A stretch of 64,000 bases of DNA, from contig NZ_JAIZEN010000001.1 in NCBI RefSeq assembly GCF_024189295.1, positions 124,001 to 188,000 of the forward strand. The letters are read 5' to 3'. A program made the translations under genes and the position numbers. Origin of the DNA: Halobacillus sp. A1. GTDB taxonomy: Bacteria > Bacillota > Bacilli > Bacillales > Halobacillaceae. Each line of letters starts with the position of its first letter. The stretch's first letter is position 1. A model generated the notes under the pieces. That model worked only from the letters and a program-made list of their open reading frames with translations. It was not told the DNA's origin and did no database searches. This document shows positions 1 to 7,961 of this stretch, in pieces.

Positions 1-2
1 CT

Positions 3-2591
3 ATGATTGACTCTCTAATACAAGGTTACTTTTATGAAAAAGGAACGTACGAGGATGAGCAAATTAAAGGAAATGCCTGGATCAATCATTCGGATGTCGC
101 TCTTATAGACTCTACGATTGAAGGGGACCTTTATATTAGCGAAGGGGCTGACCCGGGAAATATTCAACTAGAGAACACGACGGTCAGCGGAACCGTCTAT
201 ATTGATGAGAAGCTTCAAAATAAAGTCCAGGCCATTGACTCGGACTTAGATAACGTAGTAATCGTCGATAGGGACCAAAAGGAATCTGACTGGTCTCTCG
301 TTTGGTCCGATGAGTTCGTATCCAGTAAAATCGATCAATCGAAGTGGTCCCATGATACTGGAAACTGGATCGTAGACGAAAATGGTGAAGGGGTCTCCCC
401 TGGATGGGGTAACAATGAATTGCAGTATTACACTGACTCATCTGAAAACTCCTATATTGATGACGGTAAGCTGGTCATCGAGGCGAAAGAAGAAGAGAAA
501 AGTGACTCATTCGGAAGTTACGACTATACTTCAGCTAAGCTGACATCCAAAGGGCTGTTCAGCCAAAAGTATGGAAAGTTCGAAGCAAGAATGAAACTGC
601 CTGAAGGTCAGGGATTCTGGCCGGCCTTCTGGATGATGCCTGAAGATGAAGTTTATGGTGACTGGCCGGTTTCCGGTGAGATCGATATTATGGAAGCCGC
701 TGGAAAAGATACGAGTGAAATTGGTGGTACGATTCATTACGGAGAGGAATACCCGAATAATACGTACAAAGGAACCGAATATCATTTTCCTGAAAGAGAA
801 GATTATACCGATTTCCATACATATTCAGTGGAATGGGAACCTGGAGAAATCCGCTGGTATGTGGATGGAGAATTATATCAAACATTAGACAATTGGTTTG
901 GTAAAGGGGAGAATCAGTCGGATAAATATGCTTTCCCTGCGCCATTTGATCAGGAATTCTATTTAATTATGAATCTAGCAGTTGGTGGCTGGTATGGCGG
1001 CAATCCCGATGAATCAACAGAGTTTCCAGGAACAATGGAAGTCGACTATGTAAGAGCCTATGAGTTAACGGGCCGTGAGTATAAAGAGCCTGTAGAACCT
1101 GTCGTTGAAAAAGATGAGCTGCCTGAAGATGCGAAACAGCCATTAGAAGATGGCAACCTCATTTATGATAATGAGTATAATGAACCTTTTACCATCATCG
1201 ATCAACAGGAAGACGAGTTTGATGAGAATTATTGGAATCTCGTACAGCTTCCAGACTTTCAGGGAAGCGGAACGATAGAGAAGGAAGAGCTTGACGGCCA
1301 ATCCTTTGCAAAAACAAGTGTGACAGACCCTGGTAATGCTTTATGGTCCCTGCAGCTTATTCAAAAGCTCGCGATTCTGGAAGGGAATACGTATAAAGTA
1401 ACCTTTGATGCAAAATCTGATACCAACCGTAATATAATGACGAAGGTATCCGGTGGAGAAGAAAGAGGCTTTGCTAACTATTCCGGAGAAAAAACGATGG
1501 AGCTTAGTGATCAAGTTCAGTCCTACGAATATACATTTACGCTAAACCAGGACACAGACCTGGGCGCTCGAATAGAGTTTAATATGGGAAGCAACGGAAC
1601 GGCCCCAGTCTCTATTGGAAATGTCCGAGTGGAGAATATCACGGGAGAACAGCAGGAAAACAGCACAAAGCCTGCTTTAGCGGACGGGAACTTCATTTAT
1701 AATGGAACTTTTGATCAGGGGGATATGACAAGGACAAGCTACTGGGATCTTGTGACATCAGAGCAGTCTTCCGCTGAAATGAAAGTTTCTGAAGAGCAGC
1801 GCGAAATGCAACTTGATATTCAAAGTGAAGGTGTAAATGCTGAAGATGTGCAGGTAAAACAGTCAGGAATCCCTTTGGCAGAAGGACAGGATTATGAACT
1901 GACCTTTAACGCAAGAGCAGAACAAAACAAAACCATCGAAGTTGGACTCATAAGTGAAGATGGCAGCGAAAACTATGCGAGTGAACCGGTGACATTAACT
2001 GAAGAAATGGAAGATCATACTGTTGAATTTACGGTGCCGGAAGCAGTTTCGAACGGACAATTGACGTTTATGGTCGGAGGTCAGTCAGGAGACGTGTATT
2101 TAGATAATGTAAAAATGCTTCAAACCTCCAGCGAAATGGACCTTTACCCATTAAAGAATGGTGATTTCTCATCAGGTCTCGGCTATTGGACGGAATACAT
2201 TCATTTCGATGCAGAAGCGAATGTTTCCGCTGACGAAGGAGTACTGAATGTAGATATTCAAGAAGGCGGGAACGAAGACTGGGGTGTGCTTATCGAGCAG
2301 CAGGATCTTTCGTTAACGAACGGAATCACTTATGTACTCTCTTTTGACGCCAGTTCCAGTGTGGCTAGAGATATAGAAGTTACCCTTGAAAATGCAGATT
2401 ATCACCGCTATTTCAATGAAACAGTTTCTTTAAATGAAGAAGCGCAGCGTTTTGATTTTGAGTTTGACATGACGGCTGATGATCAAGCTTCTCTTAAATT
2501 TCTGATGGGCAACGTAAGTGAAGAACATAATATTTCTATTGATGATGTCGTGCTTGAAGTAAAGAATGCAAGTGAATATGATGATAAGTAA
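3..2591 (+). CDS. GH16 family glucanase, 5' truncated, with C-terminal carbohydrate-binding modules
   Basis: Extracellular endo-beta-glucanase (laminarinase/lichenase type) that would cut beta-1,3 or mixed-linkage glucans. The visible 862 residues begin with a beta-strand-rich repeat region (about 1-90). A GH16 catalytic domain follows (about 98-355) with the retaining motif EIDIME at 226-231 (nucleophile E226, acid/base E231). Three similar jelly-roll modules resembling CBM4/9 lie at about 390-550, 560-705 and 715-855. No signal peptide or ribosome site precedes the first ATG, and the frame is open to the window edge, so the true start is upstream. The tail is very acidic, as expected of a secreted protein from a salt-tolerant bacterium. 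The family call is firm; the exact glucan is not. Confidence 0.9.
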   Translation: MIDSLIQGYFYEKGTYEDEQIKGNAWINHSDVALIDSTIEGDLYISEGADPGNIQLENTTVSGTVYIDEKLQNKVQAIDSDLDNVVIVDRDQKESDWSLVWSDEFVSSKIDQSKWSHDTGNWIVDENGEGVSPGWGNNELQYYTDSSENSYIDDGKLVIEAKEEEKSDSFGSYDYTSAKLTSKGLFSQKYGKFEARMKLPEGQGFWPAFWMMPEDEVYGDWPVSGEIDIMEAAGKDTSEIGGTIHYGEEYPNNTYKGTEYHFPEREDYTDFHTYSVEWEPGEIRWYVDGELYQTLDNWFGKGENQSDKYAFPAPFDQEFYLIMNLAVGGWYGGNPDESTEFPGTMEVDYVRAYELTGREYKEPVEPVVEKDELPEDAKQPLEDGNLIYDNEYNEPFTIIDQQEDEFDENYWNLVQLPDFQGSGTIEKEELDGQSFAKTSVTDPGNALWSLQLIQKLAILEGNTYKVTFDAKSDTNRNIMTKVSGGEERGFANYSGEKTMELSDQVQSYEYTFTLNQDTDLGARIEFNMGSNGTAPVSIGNVRVENITGEQQENSTKPALADGNFIYNGTFDQGDMTRTSYWDLVTSEQSSAEMKVSEEQREMQLDIQSEGVNAEDVQVKQSGIPLAEGQDYELTFNARAEQNKTIEVGLISEDGSENYASEPVTLTEEMEDHTVEFTVPEAVSNGQLTFMVGGQSGDVYLDNVKMLQTSSEMDLYPLKNGDFSSGLGYWTEYIHFDAEANVSADEGVLNVDIQEGGNEDWGVLIEQQDLSLTNGITYVLSFDASSSVARDIEVTLENADYHRYFNETVSLNEEAQRFDFEFDMTADDQASLKFLMGNVSEEHNISIDDVVLEVKNASEYDDK

Positions 2592-2637
2592 TCAAAAAAA
2601 TATTTAGCTCTACCGCAATAAAATTTAAGTCTGAAGA

Positions 2638-2672
2638 GGCTATCCTTACACCAAAAGGATAGCCTTTTTATT
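2638..2672 (+). terminator. Rho-independent terminator after GH16 gene
   Basis: A 10-bp perfect stem, GGCTATCCTT paired with AAGGATAGCC, is followed by a T-rich tract. Confidence 0.85.
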
Positions 2673-2764
2673 TACTAGAATTCCAGGGAATACATCCACT
2701 TATCCCATAAATCTACTTTTTTTATAGATATAGGAAGCTGTGTTTCTATTAGACTTAATGGAAA

Positions 2765-2796
2765 AGCCCTCAGTTGTAGAGCTGAGGGCTTTTGCG
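2765..2796. terminator. Bidirectional terminator between convergent genes
   Basis: AGCCCTCAG pairs with CTGAGGGCT. A T run follows on the plus strand and weaker A tracts flank the other side. It sits between the GH16 gene and the convergent SDR gene and probably serves the latter. Confidence 0.7.
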
Positions 2797-2840
2797 TTTG
2801 CTTTTTAGTAGATGAATTAAGGCTGCATGCATTCTACGAG

Positions 2841-3626
2841 CTAAAGCAGCGAGGCTGCTCCATCCACATATAACTCTGTGCCGGAAATATGGCGGGAGGC
2901 ATCAGATCCGAGAAAGACGACTAGATCCGCAACTTCTTCTGGTTTTCCAGGTCGACCCTGCAAAGGCTGATCACCTTTAGGATGTTCAACAGGAATTTTA
3001 ATTTTTTCTAAATTATCTTCTTCAGGGTGGGTGTTTTCCTCGATATTCGTTTCGATTGCACCAGGGCAGATGACGTTCACGCGAATTTGGTACTTGGATA
3101 GTTCAAGAGCAGCCATCTTTCCAAAAGCCATTTGTCCGGCTTTCGACGAACTGTAGGCAGAAAAACCAAAGTTGGAAAAGACCCGGTTTCCGTTGACGGA
3201 GCTCGTAATAATGATGCTCCCGCCCTCTTCCTTCATATGAGGAATAGCATACTTCACCGTTAAGAAAGTGCTCTTTAAATTAGTATCAATCGTCTGACTC
3301 CATTCCTCACCGCTCATATCTTCAATCGGCGTGATTTTTCCATTGATGCCGGCGTTGGCGAAGATGATATCTAATTGTCCGAAGCGATCAATGAGCTGCT
3401 TGTAACATTGCTCAATATCTTCCTCGTTCGATACATCTGTTTCAATAATAATCGCCTCTCCGCCTATGGATTCTATTTCCTCTTTGGTTTCCTGTGCGTC
3501 TTTTTCTTTAATGTCGACGAGGGCGACTTTTGCCCCTTCTTTAGCTAAGTGAATGGCAGAGGCTTTGCCCATGCCTGAGCCTCCTCCTGTGACTAGTGCG
3601 ACTTTTCCTTCTACTGTCTGTGTCAT
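2841..3626 (-). CDS. SDR family NAD(P)-dependent oxidoreductase
   Basis: Classical short-chain dehydrogenase of 261 residues; it oxidises or reduces an unidentified alcohol/carbonyl pair in the cytosol. The Rossmann cofactor motif TGGGSGMG is at 13-20, NAG at 91-93, and the catalytic Ser142/143, Tyr158 and Lys162 (YSSSK) are all present. The ATG has a good GGAG ribosome site 8-10 bases upstream. A possible sigma-B-type promoter lies upstream, which would fit a general-stress dehydrogenase. It is monocistronic and convergent with the GH16 gene. The substrate cannot be read from the sequence. Confidence 0.88.
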   Translation of the reverse strand: MTQTVEGKVALVTGGGSGMGKASAIHLAKEGAKVALVDIKEKDAQETKEEIESIGGEAIIIETDVSNEEDIEQCYKQLIDRFGQLDIIFANAGINGKITPIEDMSGEEWSQTIDTNLKSTFLTVKYAIPHMKEEGGSIIITSSVNGNRVFSNFGFSAYSSSKAGQMAFGKMAALELSKYQIRVNVICPGAIETNIEENTHPEEDNLEKIKIPVEHPKGDQPLQGRPGKPEEVADLVVFLGSDASRHISGTELYVDGAASLL

Positions 3627-3669
3627 AAGTATCTATCTCCTTTTTCAATTGGAAAGGTTTAGTTGATTT

Positions 3670-3694
3670 ATACCCTTGTCTATGAAAATGTAAC
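3670..3694 (-). promoter_or_regulatory. Possible sigma-B promoter for the SDR gene
   Basis: On the minus strand GTTACA is followed after 13 bases by GGGTAT, compared with the sigma-B consensus GTTTAA-N12-14-GGGTAT. The -10 is exact and the -35 is weak. Confidence 0.35.
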
Positions 3695-3781
3695 TTGAGA
3701 TTTTAAGCTCTTTTATAAATATTCCTTTGGAAGGACGTTGTTTTTTAAAAAAACACTCATTTTTGAAATGCCGCCTATCCA

Positions 3782-3823
3782 CATACTGAAGAAGCCGCTT
3801 AATTAAGTAGCTTCTTCAGTATG
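3782..3823. repeat. 14-bp perfect inverted repeat (long hairpin)
   Basis: CATACTGAAGAAGC pairs perfectly with GCTTCTTCAGTATG across a 14-base loop that itself contains a CTTAATTAAG palindrome. There is no clear T tract, so it may be a processing or terminator-like hairpin or a small mobile-repeat relic. It lies between the SDR gene and the CoADR promoter. Confidence 0.6.
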
Positions 3824-3986
3824 CTTAATTTGCTGCAGGTTCCCTTTAATTTTGGGTTAGAGAAAGTTGTAAAGAGAGATTATTACCCTACGGAAACTAC
3901 AAGTAATTTAGAAGAACAGTCAAAAGGGCCTGCCATCAAACAACTTTGGAGTTCCAAAAACAATATAGCTCTCAAAGAAGATAATT

Positions 3987-4017
3987 TTGTCACAAAATAT
4001 ACACCTAGGGGTATATT
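3987..4017 (+). promoter_or_regulatory. CsoR/CstR-like operator overlapping a promoter
   Basis: Positions 3996-4017 form a 22-bp palindrome with one mismatched pair: half-sites ATACACC and GGGGTAT around a central TA. This resembles operators of CsoR-family regulators (copper-sensing CsoR, persulfide-sensing CstR). TTGTCA at 3987 and GTATAT/TATATT near 4011-4017 could be -35 and -10 boxes, so a bound repressor would cover the promoter. The downstream gene is a CoA-disulfide reductase/rhodanese, so a persulfide sensor is the more likely ligand class. No regulator gene is in the window. Confidence 0.5.
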
Positions 4018-4111
4018 GATTTCTCGATATGTTAAGAGTAAACTTAAATTATAAGTTAAATGTGAAATTAATCACATTAGCATAACAGCTATCTAAAAGG
4101 AGAGGGTCGTC

Positions 4112-5764
4112 TTGGGTAGAAAAATTATCATTGTCGGTGGTGTTGCTGGAGGAGCAACAGCTGCTGCAAGGTTGCGAAGGTTAAGTGAAGAAGACCAGAT
4201 TATCATGATTGAAAGAGGAGAATATATATCTTTTGCGAATTGCGGGCTTCCTTATTATATTGGAGAGGTCATCACGGACAGAGAGGCCTTACTAGTTCAA
4301 ACGGTTGAAGGGATGTCCAATAAATTCAACTTAGACATCCGTAATTTAAGTGAAGCAATAGAGGTTAATCGCGAGAAAAAGACAATTAAAATAAAAAATT
4401 TAAATACAGGTGAAGTCTATGAGGAGTCCTATGACAAACTCATTTTATCTCCCGGTGCGAAGCCGATCGTCCCTCCATTTGAAGGGATTGCTGAAGCAGA
4501 GCATTTGTTTACGCTGCGCACAGTACCGGATACAGATCAAATCAAGAGATGGGTCGATGAGCAGCACCCGAAAGAAGCCGTTGTTATTGGCGGTGGATTT
4601 ATTGGCTTAGAAATGGCAGAGAATCTCAACCATAGAGGCATAAAAGTAACAATTGTTGAACTAGGAAGCCAAGTGATGTCACCAGTCGACTACGAAATGG
4701 CAGCACTTATTAATCAAGAATTGAAGGCAAATGGTGTGGATTTGATTTTTGAAGACGGCGTCAAAGCATTTCAAGATAAAGGAAAAACTATTCAACTCCA
4801 AAGTGGGAGGAAGTTGAACAGCGATTTGACGATCATGTCCATAGGGGTCCAACCCGATAGCGAACTTGCTCAAAACGCAAACCTTTCCCTCGGCTCTCGA
4901 GGAGGTATTCTTGTGAATGAACAGTTACAAACAGAAGATGAAAGTATCTACGCTATTGGAGATGCTATTGAAGTAAAAGATTATATCCAACAGACACCAG
5001 CTATGATTCCTCTTGCCTGGCCTGCAAATCGTCAAGGTCGGCTAGTTGCCGATCACATTAATGGGCGCTCCATTTCCTACGAAGGAACACTGGGAACATC
5101 AGTAGCTCAAGTCTTCAATTTGACGGTAGCGGCAACGGGAAATAATGAAAAGTTATTAAAATCACTCAATAAAAACTATGAAGCTATCCATGTACACCCT
5201 GCCTCTAATGCCTCTTATTATCCCGGTGGCAGTCCTGTTTCTTTAAAGCTTTTATTCGATCCACATACAGGGGCGATCTTAGGAGCTCAAGGTGTTGGAT
5301 ATAAGGGTGTTGAAAAACGTATAGACGTTATCGCTACAGCTATTAAAGGAAAGTTGAATGTACGGGATTTAGCCGATTTAGAATTGGCTTATGCCCCGCC
5401 GTATTCTTCTGCTAAAGACCCTGTAAACATGGCCGGGTATGTAGCTGCTAACGTCTTGGATGGTGAAATGAATATTATTCACTACCATCATGTAAGCGAC
5501 ATCGTAGATAAAGGGGAACTTCTCATCGACGTACGAGAACCTGGAGAAAGAGACGGAGGAATGATCGACGGATCGATCAACATTCCCTTAGGAGAATTGC
5601 GCGCTCGACTAAATGAACTGCCAGATGATCGACATATCTATGTCCATTGTCAAGTAGGTCTTCGCGGTTATTTAGCTTCAACTATCCTGAAAAATAACGG
5701 CTATCAAACAAGCAACTTAAGTGGTGGGTATAAAACCTACCAGGCTGCTACTCAAAAGTCATAG
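4112..5764 (+). CDS. cdr: CoA-disulfide reductase with C-terminal rhodanese domain
   Basis: Flavin- and NAD(P)H-dependent reductase (550 residues) of the CoADR-Rhd type, acting on CoA disulfide or CoA persulfide and on polysulfide in thiol redox balance and sulfide detoxification. The FAD-binding GGVAGGATAA is near residue 9 and the single catalytic cysteine Cys44 is in SFANCGLPYY. A second dinucleotide-binding GGGFIGLEMA and a dimerisation domain follow. A fused rhodanese domain (about 460-545) carries its own active-site Cys513 in HCQVGLRG. The start is TTG, chosen because AAAGGAGAGG lies 8 bases upstream. A CsoR/CstR-like operator precedes it and a terminator follows, so it looks monocistronic. 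Confidence 0.92.
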   Translation: MGRKIIIVGGVAGGATAAARLRRLSEEDQIIMIERGEYISFANCGLPYYIGEVITDREALLVQTVEGMSNKFNLDIRNLSEAIEVNREKKTIKIKNLNTGEVYEESYDKLILSPGAKPIVPPFEGIAEAEHLFTLRTVPDTDQIKRWVDEQHPKEAVVIGGGFIGLEMAENLNHRGIKVTIVELGSQVMSPVDYEMAALINQELKANGVDLIFEDGVKAFQDKGKTIQLQSGRKLNSDLTIMSIGVQPDSELAQNANLSLGSRGGILVNEQLQTEDESIYAIGDAIEVKDYIQQTPAMIPLAWPANRQGRLVADHINGRSISYEGTLGTSVAQVFNLTVAATGNNEKLLKSLNKNYEAIHVHPASNASYYPGGSPVSLKLLFDPHTGAILGAQGVGYKGVEKRIDVIATAIKGKLNVRDLADLELAYAPPYSSAKDPVNMAGYVAANVLDGEMNIIHYHHVSDIVDKGELLIDVREPGERDGGMIDGSINIPLGELRARLNELPDDRHIYVHCQVGLRGYLASTILKNNGYQTSNLSGGYKTYQAATQKS

Positions 5765-5847
5765 ATAAGAAGAGTATGGGTATTAGTAAAATAGATCCTA
5801 TAAAAAATAAACTTAAAAAAGTAACCTAACCTGTTTCTTTTTGAAAA

Positions 5848-5884
5848 TGATCTCTGTAGTTCACAGGGATCATCTTTTTTTATT
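5848..5884 (+). terminator. Terminator of cdr
   Basis: TGATCTCTGT pairs with ACAGGGATCA (one G-U) followed by a long T tract. Confidence 0.85.
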
Positions 5885-5899
5885 TCATTACCTTTAGTC

Positions 5900-5947
5900 A
5901 GTTTCACGTGAAAAAGTAAATATCACGCTCCTTTTTCACGTGAAATA
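5900..5947. promoter_or_regulatory. Two near-parS palindromes in inverted arrangement
   Basis: Two copies of the 12-bp palindrome TTTCACGTGAAA lie at 5902-5913 and 5934-5945, 32 bp centre to centre. Together with flanking bases they form a 15-bp inverted repeat. Each 16-mer (5900-5915, 5932-5947) matches the Bacillus ParB/Spo0J site TGTTTCACGTGAAACA at 14 of 16 positions, with the whole core intact. They may be chromosomal parS sites; a local operator or hairpin for the following genes is the alternative. Confidence 0.55.
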
Positions 5948-6017
5948 GAGGTTATTTAAGTAATGGAGAGAATACCTAAAATAAGGAAATAAATCAATCC
6001 CAAGAGAGGTGAACATC

Positions 6018-6617
6018 TTGTTATTAAAAGCAAAAGCTTATGGAGATTTTGTGAAAAAAGGTGAGCACACTTATCGTAAATCAGCCTATTTACAATGGGG
6101 AGACTCTGAAGAATCGTTAGGGGCATGCCTCATGCTTAATCCAGGTTCTGCTACAATTACTGGTGATTTATTACATTCTCTACAAGAACAAGGGTACGCG
6201 AAGGGGCGTATTAAAACAGAAGACCCAACGATGAGACAGCTGATTAGAATAGTTGAAGCCATTTATGAAAAAAACTCCGAAATCTCTGGTCGCTTCCACA
6301 TCTACAATCTCTTTACGCTTCGCCACACAAATGCTGAACAAGCCATCAAATTATTTGAAAGTCACGTTGATATGCGAAAGTATCCATTCGATGAGTCTTT
6401 AGTTTCGAAAAGTGAATTACAACAACACCCCTGGCTTCTCCTTGGCTGGGGACTTAACCAAAAGAGTAATTGGACGAATCTTAAAGGTGTTAAACAGAAA
6501 TGGCTGGAAGCAATCGAGGCTGCAGATGTACCGGTTATCGGTAAAAAGGATGATTCCAAAGAAGATTATTATCATCCTGCACCGCAACTAAATAAAGCCA
6601 AAGAAAGATTCTTATAG
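6018..6617 (+). CDS. DUF1643-like protein
   Basis: About 199 residues, cytosolic, function unknown. The segment LMLNPGSA near the N-terminus and the downstream DPTMRQ motif resemble the MLNPSTA and DxPTxRR signatures of DUF1643, a family often seen near phage and plasmid genes. I prefer the TTG at 6018, spaced about 7 bases from AGAGAGGTG, over the GTG at 6009, which lies inside that ribosome site. It precedes a PD-(D/E)XK-like gene by 53 bp in the same direction, so the two probably form one unit. The family call is from motif memory and moderate. Confidence 0.65.
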   Translation: MLLKAKAYGDFVKKGEHTYRKSAYLQWGDSEESLGACLMLNPGSATITGDLLHSLQEQGYAKGRIKTEDPTMRQLIRIVEAIYEKNSEISGRFHIYNLFTLRHTNAEQAIKLFESHVDMRKYPFDESLVSKSELQQHPWLLLGWGLNQKSNWTNLKGVKQKWLEAIEAADVPVIGKKDDSKEDYYHPAPQLNKAKERFL

Positions 6618-6670
6618 AATTAGTAGCTCAACATCGAGAGGATATTATTCCTAAAAAAGGAAGTCAATTA

Positions 6671-7333
6671 TTGATTAGAGAGTATGTCAATAACAAACAA
6701 GCAGAAATCAATCATGCGATCCTTAAGAGTTCACCTTCACTGCTATCCTTTATAGAGAAGGATAAAGAAATACAATGGCATTCACCTCTAAAAGATTGTG
6801 GTTATAAAGAATATCGAAATGAGTTTCTCAATTGTGATGACAATTGGACACACTATATGGATAAAATGGACAAATATTGGCCAAAAATAGGGCCAAGCTG
6901 GGATGGGATAGCCACGGTCGAAGGAAAAGATGGCAGGAGAGGGTTGCTGCTAGTAGAAGCAAAAGCCCATGTCAGGGAGATGAACTCCCAATTGAGAGCC
7001 TCGGACGATAAAAGTATAGAATTAATTCTAAGAACAATTCAGGAGACGAAGAGTTTTTTTGGGTCAGAGGCGCCCATTGATACATGGGTGAAACACTATT
7101 ACCAGTTGGCTAATCGGTTCGCTTACTTGTATTTGATGAATGAGAAATTCAATATACCTACCTGGCTCGTTCTTGTTAACTTTGTTAATGATGTAAGCCA
7201 TAAACCTACTACGATTGATGAATGGTTGAATCACTATAAGAAGGTGTTCACCGAATTGGATATAAAGCCTTCATCTTCTAGGATGCTGAGTCATTTAATA
7301 ACTGTCTTTCCTGAGGGTAAGGAAGAAACGTGA
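6671..7333 (+). CDS. Hypothetical protein, possible PD-(D/E)XK-type nuclease fold
   Basis: 220 residues, not assigned to a named family. WDGIATVEG at about 93-101 followed by LLLVEAKAH at about 107-115 has the spacing of a D...ExK catalytic core of the PD-(D/E)XK nuclease superfamily. The rest is mixed alpha/beta with many Trp and Tyr residues. The TTG start has an AAAAAAGGAAG ribosome site. It is the second gene of an apparent pair with a DUF1643-like protein. A role in DNA processing or defence would be inference only. Confidence 0.6.
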   Translation: MIREYVNNKQAEINHAILKSSPSLLSFIEKDKEIQWHSPLKDCGYKEYRNEFLNCDDNWTHYMDKMDKYWPKIGPSWDGIATVEGKDGRRGLLLVEAKAHVREMNSQLRASDDKSIELILRTIQETKSFFGSEAPIDTWVKHYYQLANRFAYLYLMNEKFNIPTWLVLVNFVNDVSHKPTTIDEWLNHYKKVFTELDIKPSSSRMLSHLITVFPEGKEET

Positions 7334-7451
7334 TCTGTGAATTCTTGATGATCAAATTTGTTCAGGTTAATCAAAGGGAGCTTTCTTTGTGTATAATTTT
7401 TATAGGAAGTTAAGTGCTTCACAAAAACTGCGTAAAGGAGAATGATGAAGG

Positions 7452-7841
7452 ATGAGCTGGAAACCAAAAGGATACTCCTCAGTGTCTCCCTATTTAGTAG
7501 TAGACGATGCTAGAGCCTTGATAGATTTTTTAAAGGAAGCTTTCGATGGTGAAGAACTGCGTGTCTATGAGAGACTCGATGGTTCAATAATGCACTCAGA
7601 AGTAAGCCTGGATGATTCCGTAATTATGATTGGAGAATCCGGAGAAGGCTGGCCGTCCTATCCGACTCACATTCACCTCTACGTAAAAGATTCTTTAAAC
7701 ACTTATAACCGGGCGATAAACGCTGGTGGAAAATCACTACAAGAACCTGTAAATAAGGAAGGTGATCCCGATCGACGTGGGGGAGTTGTAGATCCGGCAG
7801 GCAACACCTGGTGGATATCCACTCAATTGACAGAAGACTAA
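7452..7841 (+). CDS. VOC family (glyoxalase/bleomycin-resistance-like) protein
   Basis: 129 residues with the paired beta-alpha-beta-beta-beta folds of the vicinal oxygen chelate superfamily, PhnB-like branch. It opens with VSPYLVVDDA and ends with VVDPAGNTWWIST, which is characteristic. Members bind a metal or a small hydrophobic ligand, but the reaction is not predictable. The ATG follows AAAGGAG by 11 bases and a strong terminator ends the unit. Confidence 0.85.
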   Translation: MSWKPKGYSSVSPYLVVDDARALIDFLKEAFDGEELRVYERLDGSIMHSEVSLDDSVIMIGESGEGWPSYPTHIHLYVKDSLNTYNRAINAGGKSLQEPVNKEGDPDRRGGVVDPAGNTWWISTQLTED

Positions 7842-7872
7842 TTTCCACAGTGACTTGATGTTTAAATCCAAT

Positions 7873-7917
7873 CAAAAAACGATCCGACCATATAAAGTTC
7901 GGATCGTTTTTTTTTTG
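7873..7917. terminator. Bidirectional terminator between convergent genes
   Basis: ACGATCCGA pairs with TCGGATCGT, flanked by an A run on the left and a long T run on the right, so it can serve both the VOC gene and the MFS gene. Confidence 0.85.
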
Positions 7918-7961
7918 ATTGTTTTTCAATTTTTACAACTGAAATAGCCACCTCTTAGTTA

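Noticed and set aside
3821-4054. 77-codon open frame upstream of cdr
   Set aside because: No ribosome site; its start lies in a hairpin arm and it covers the promoter/operator of cdr.
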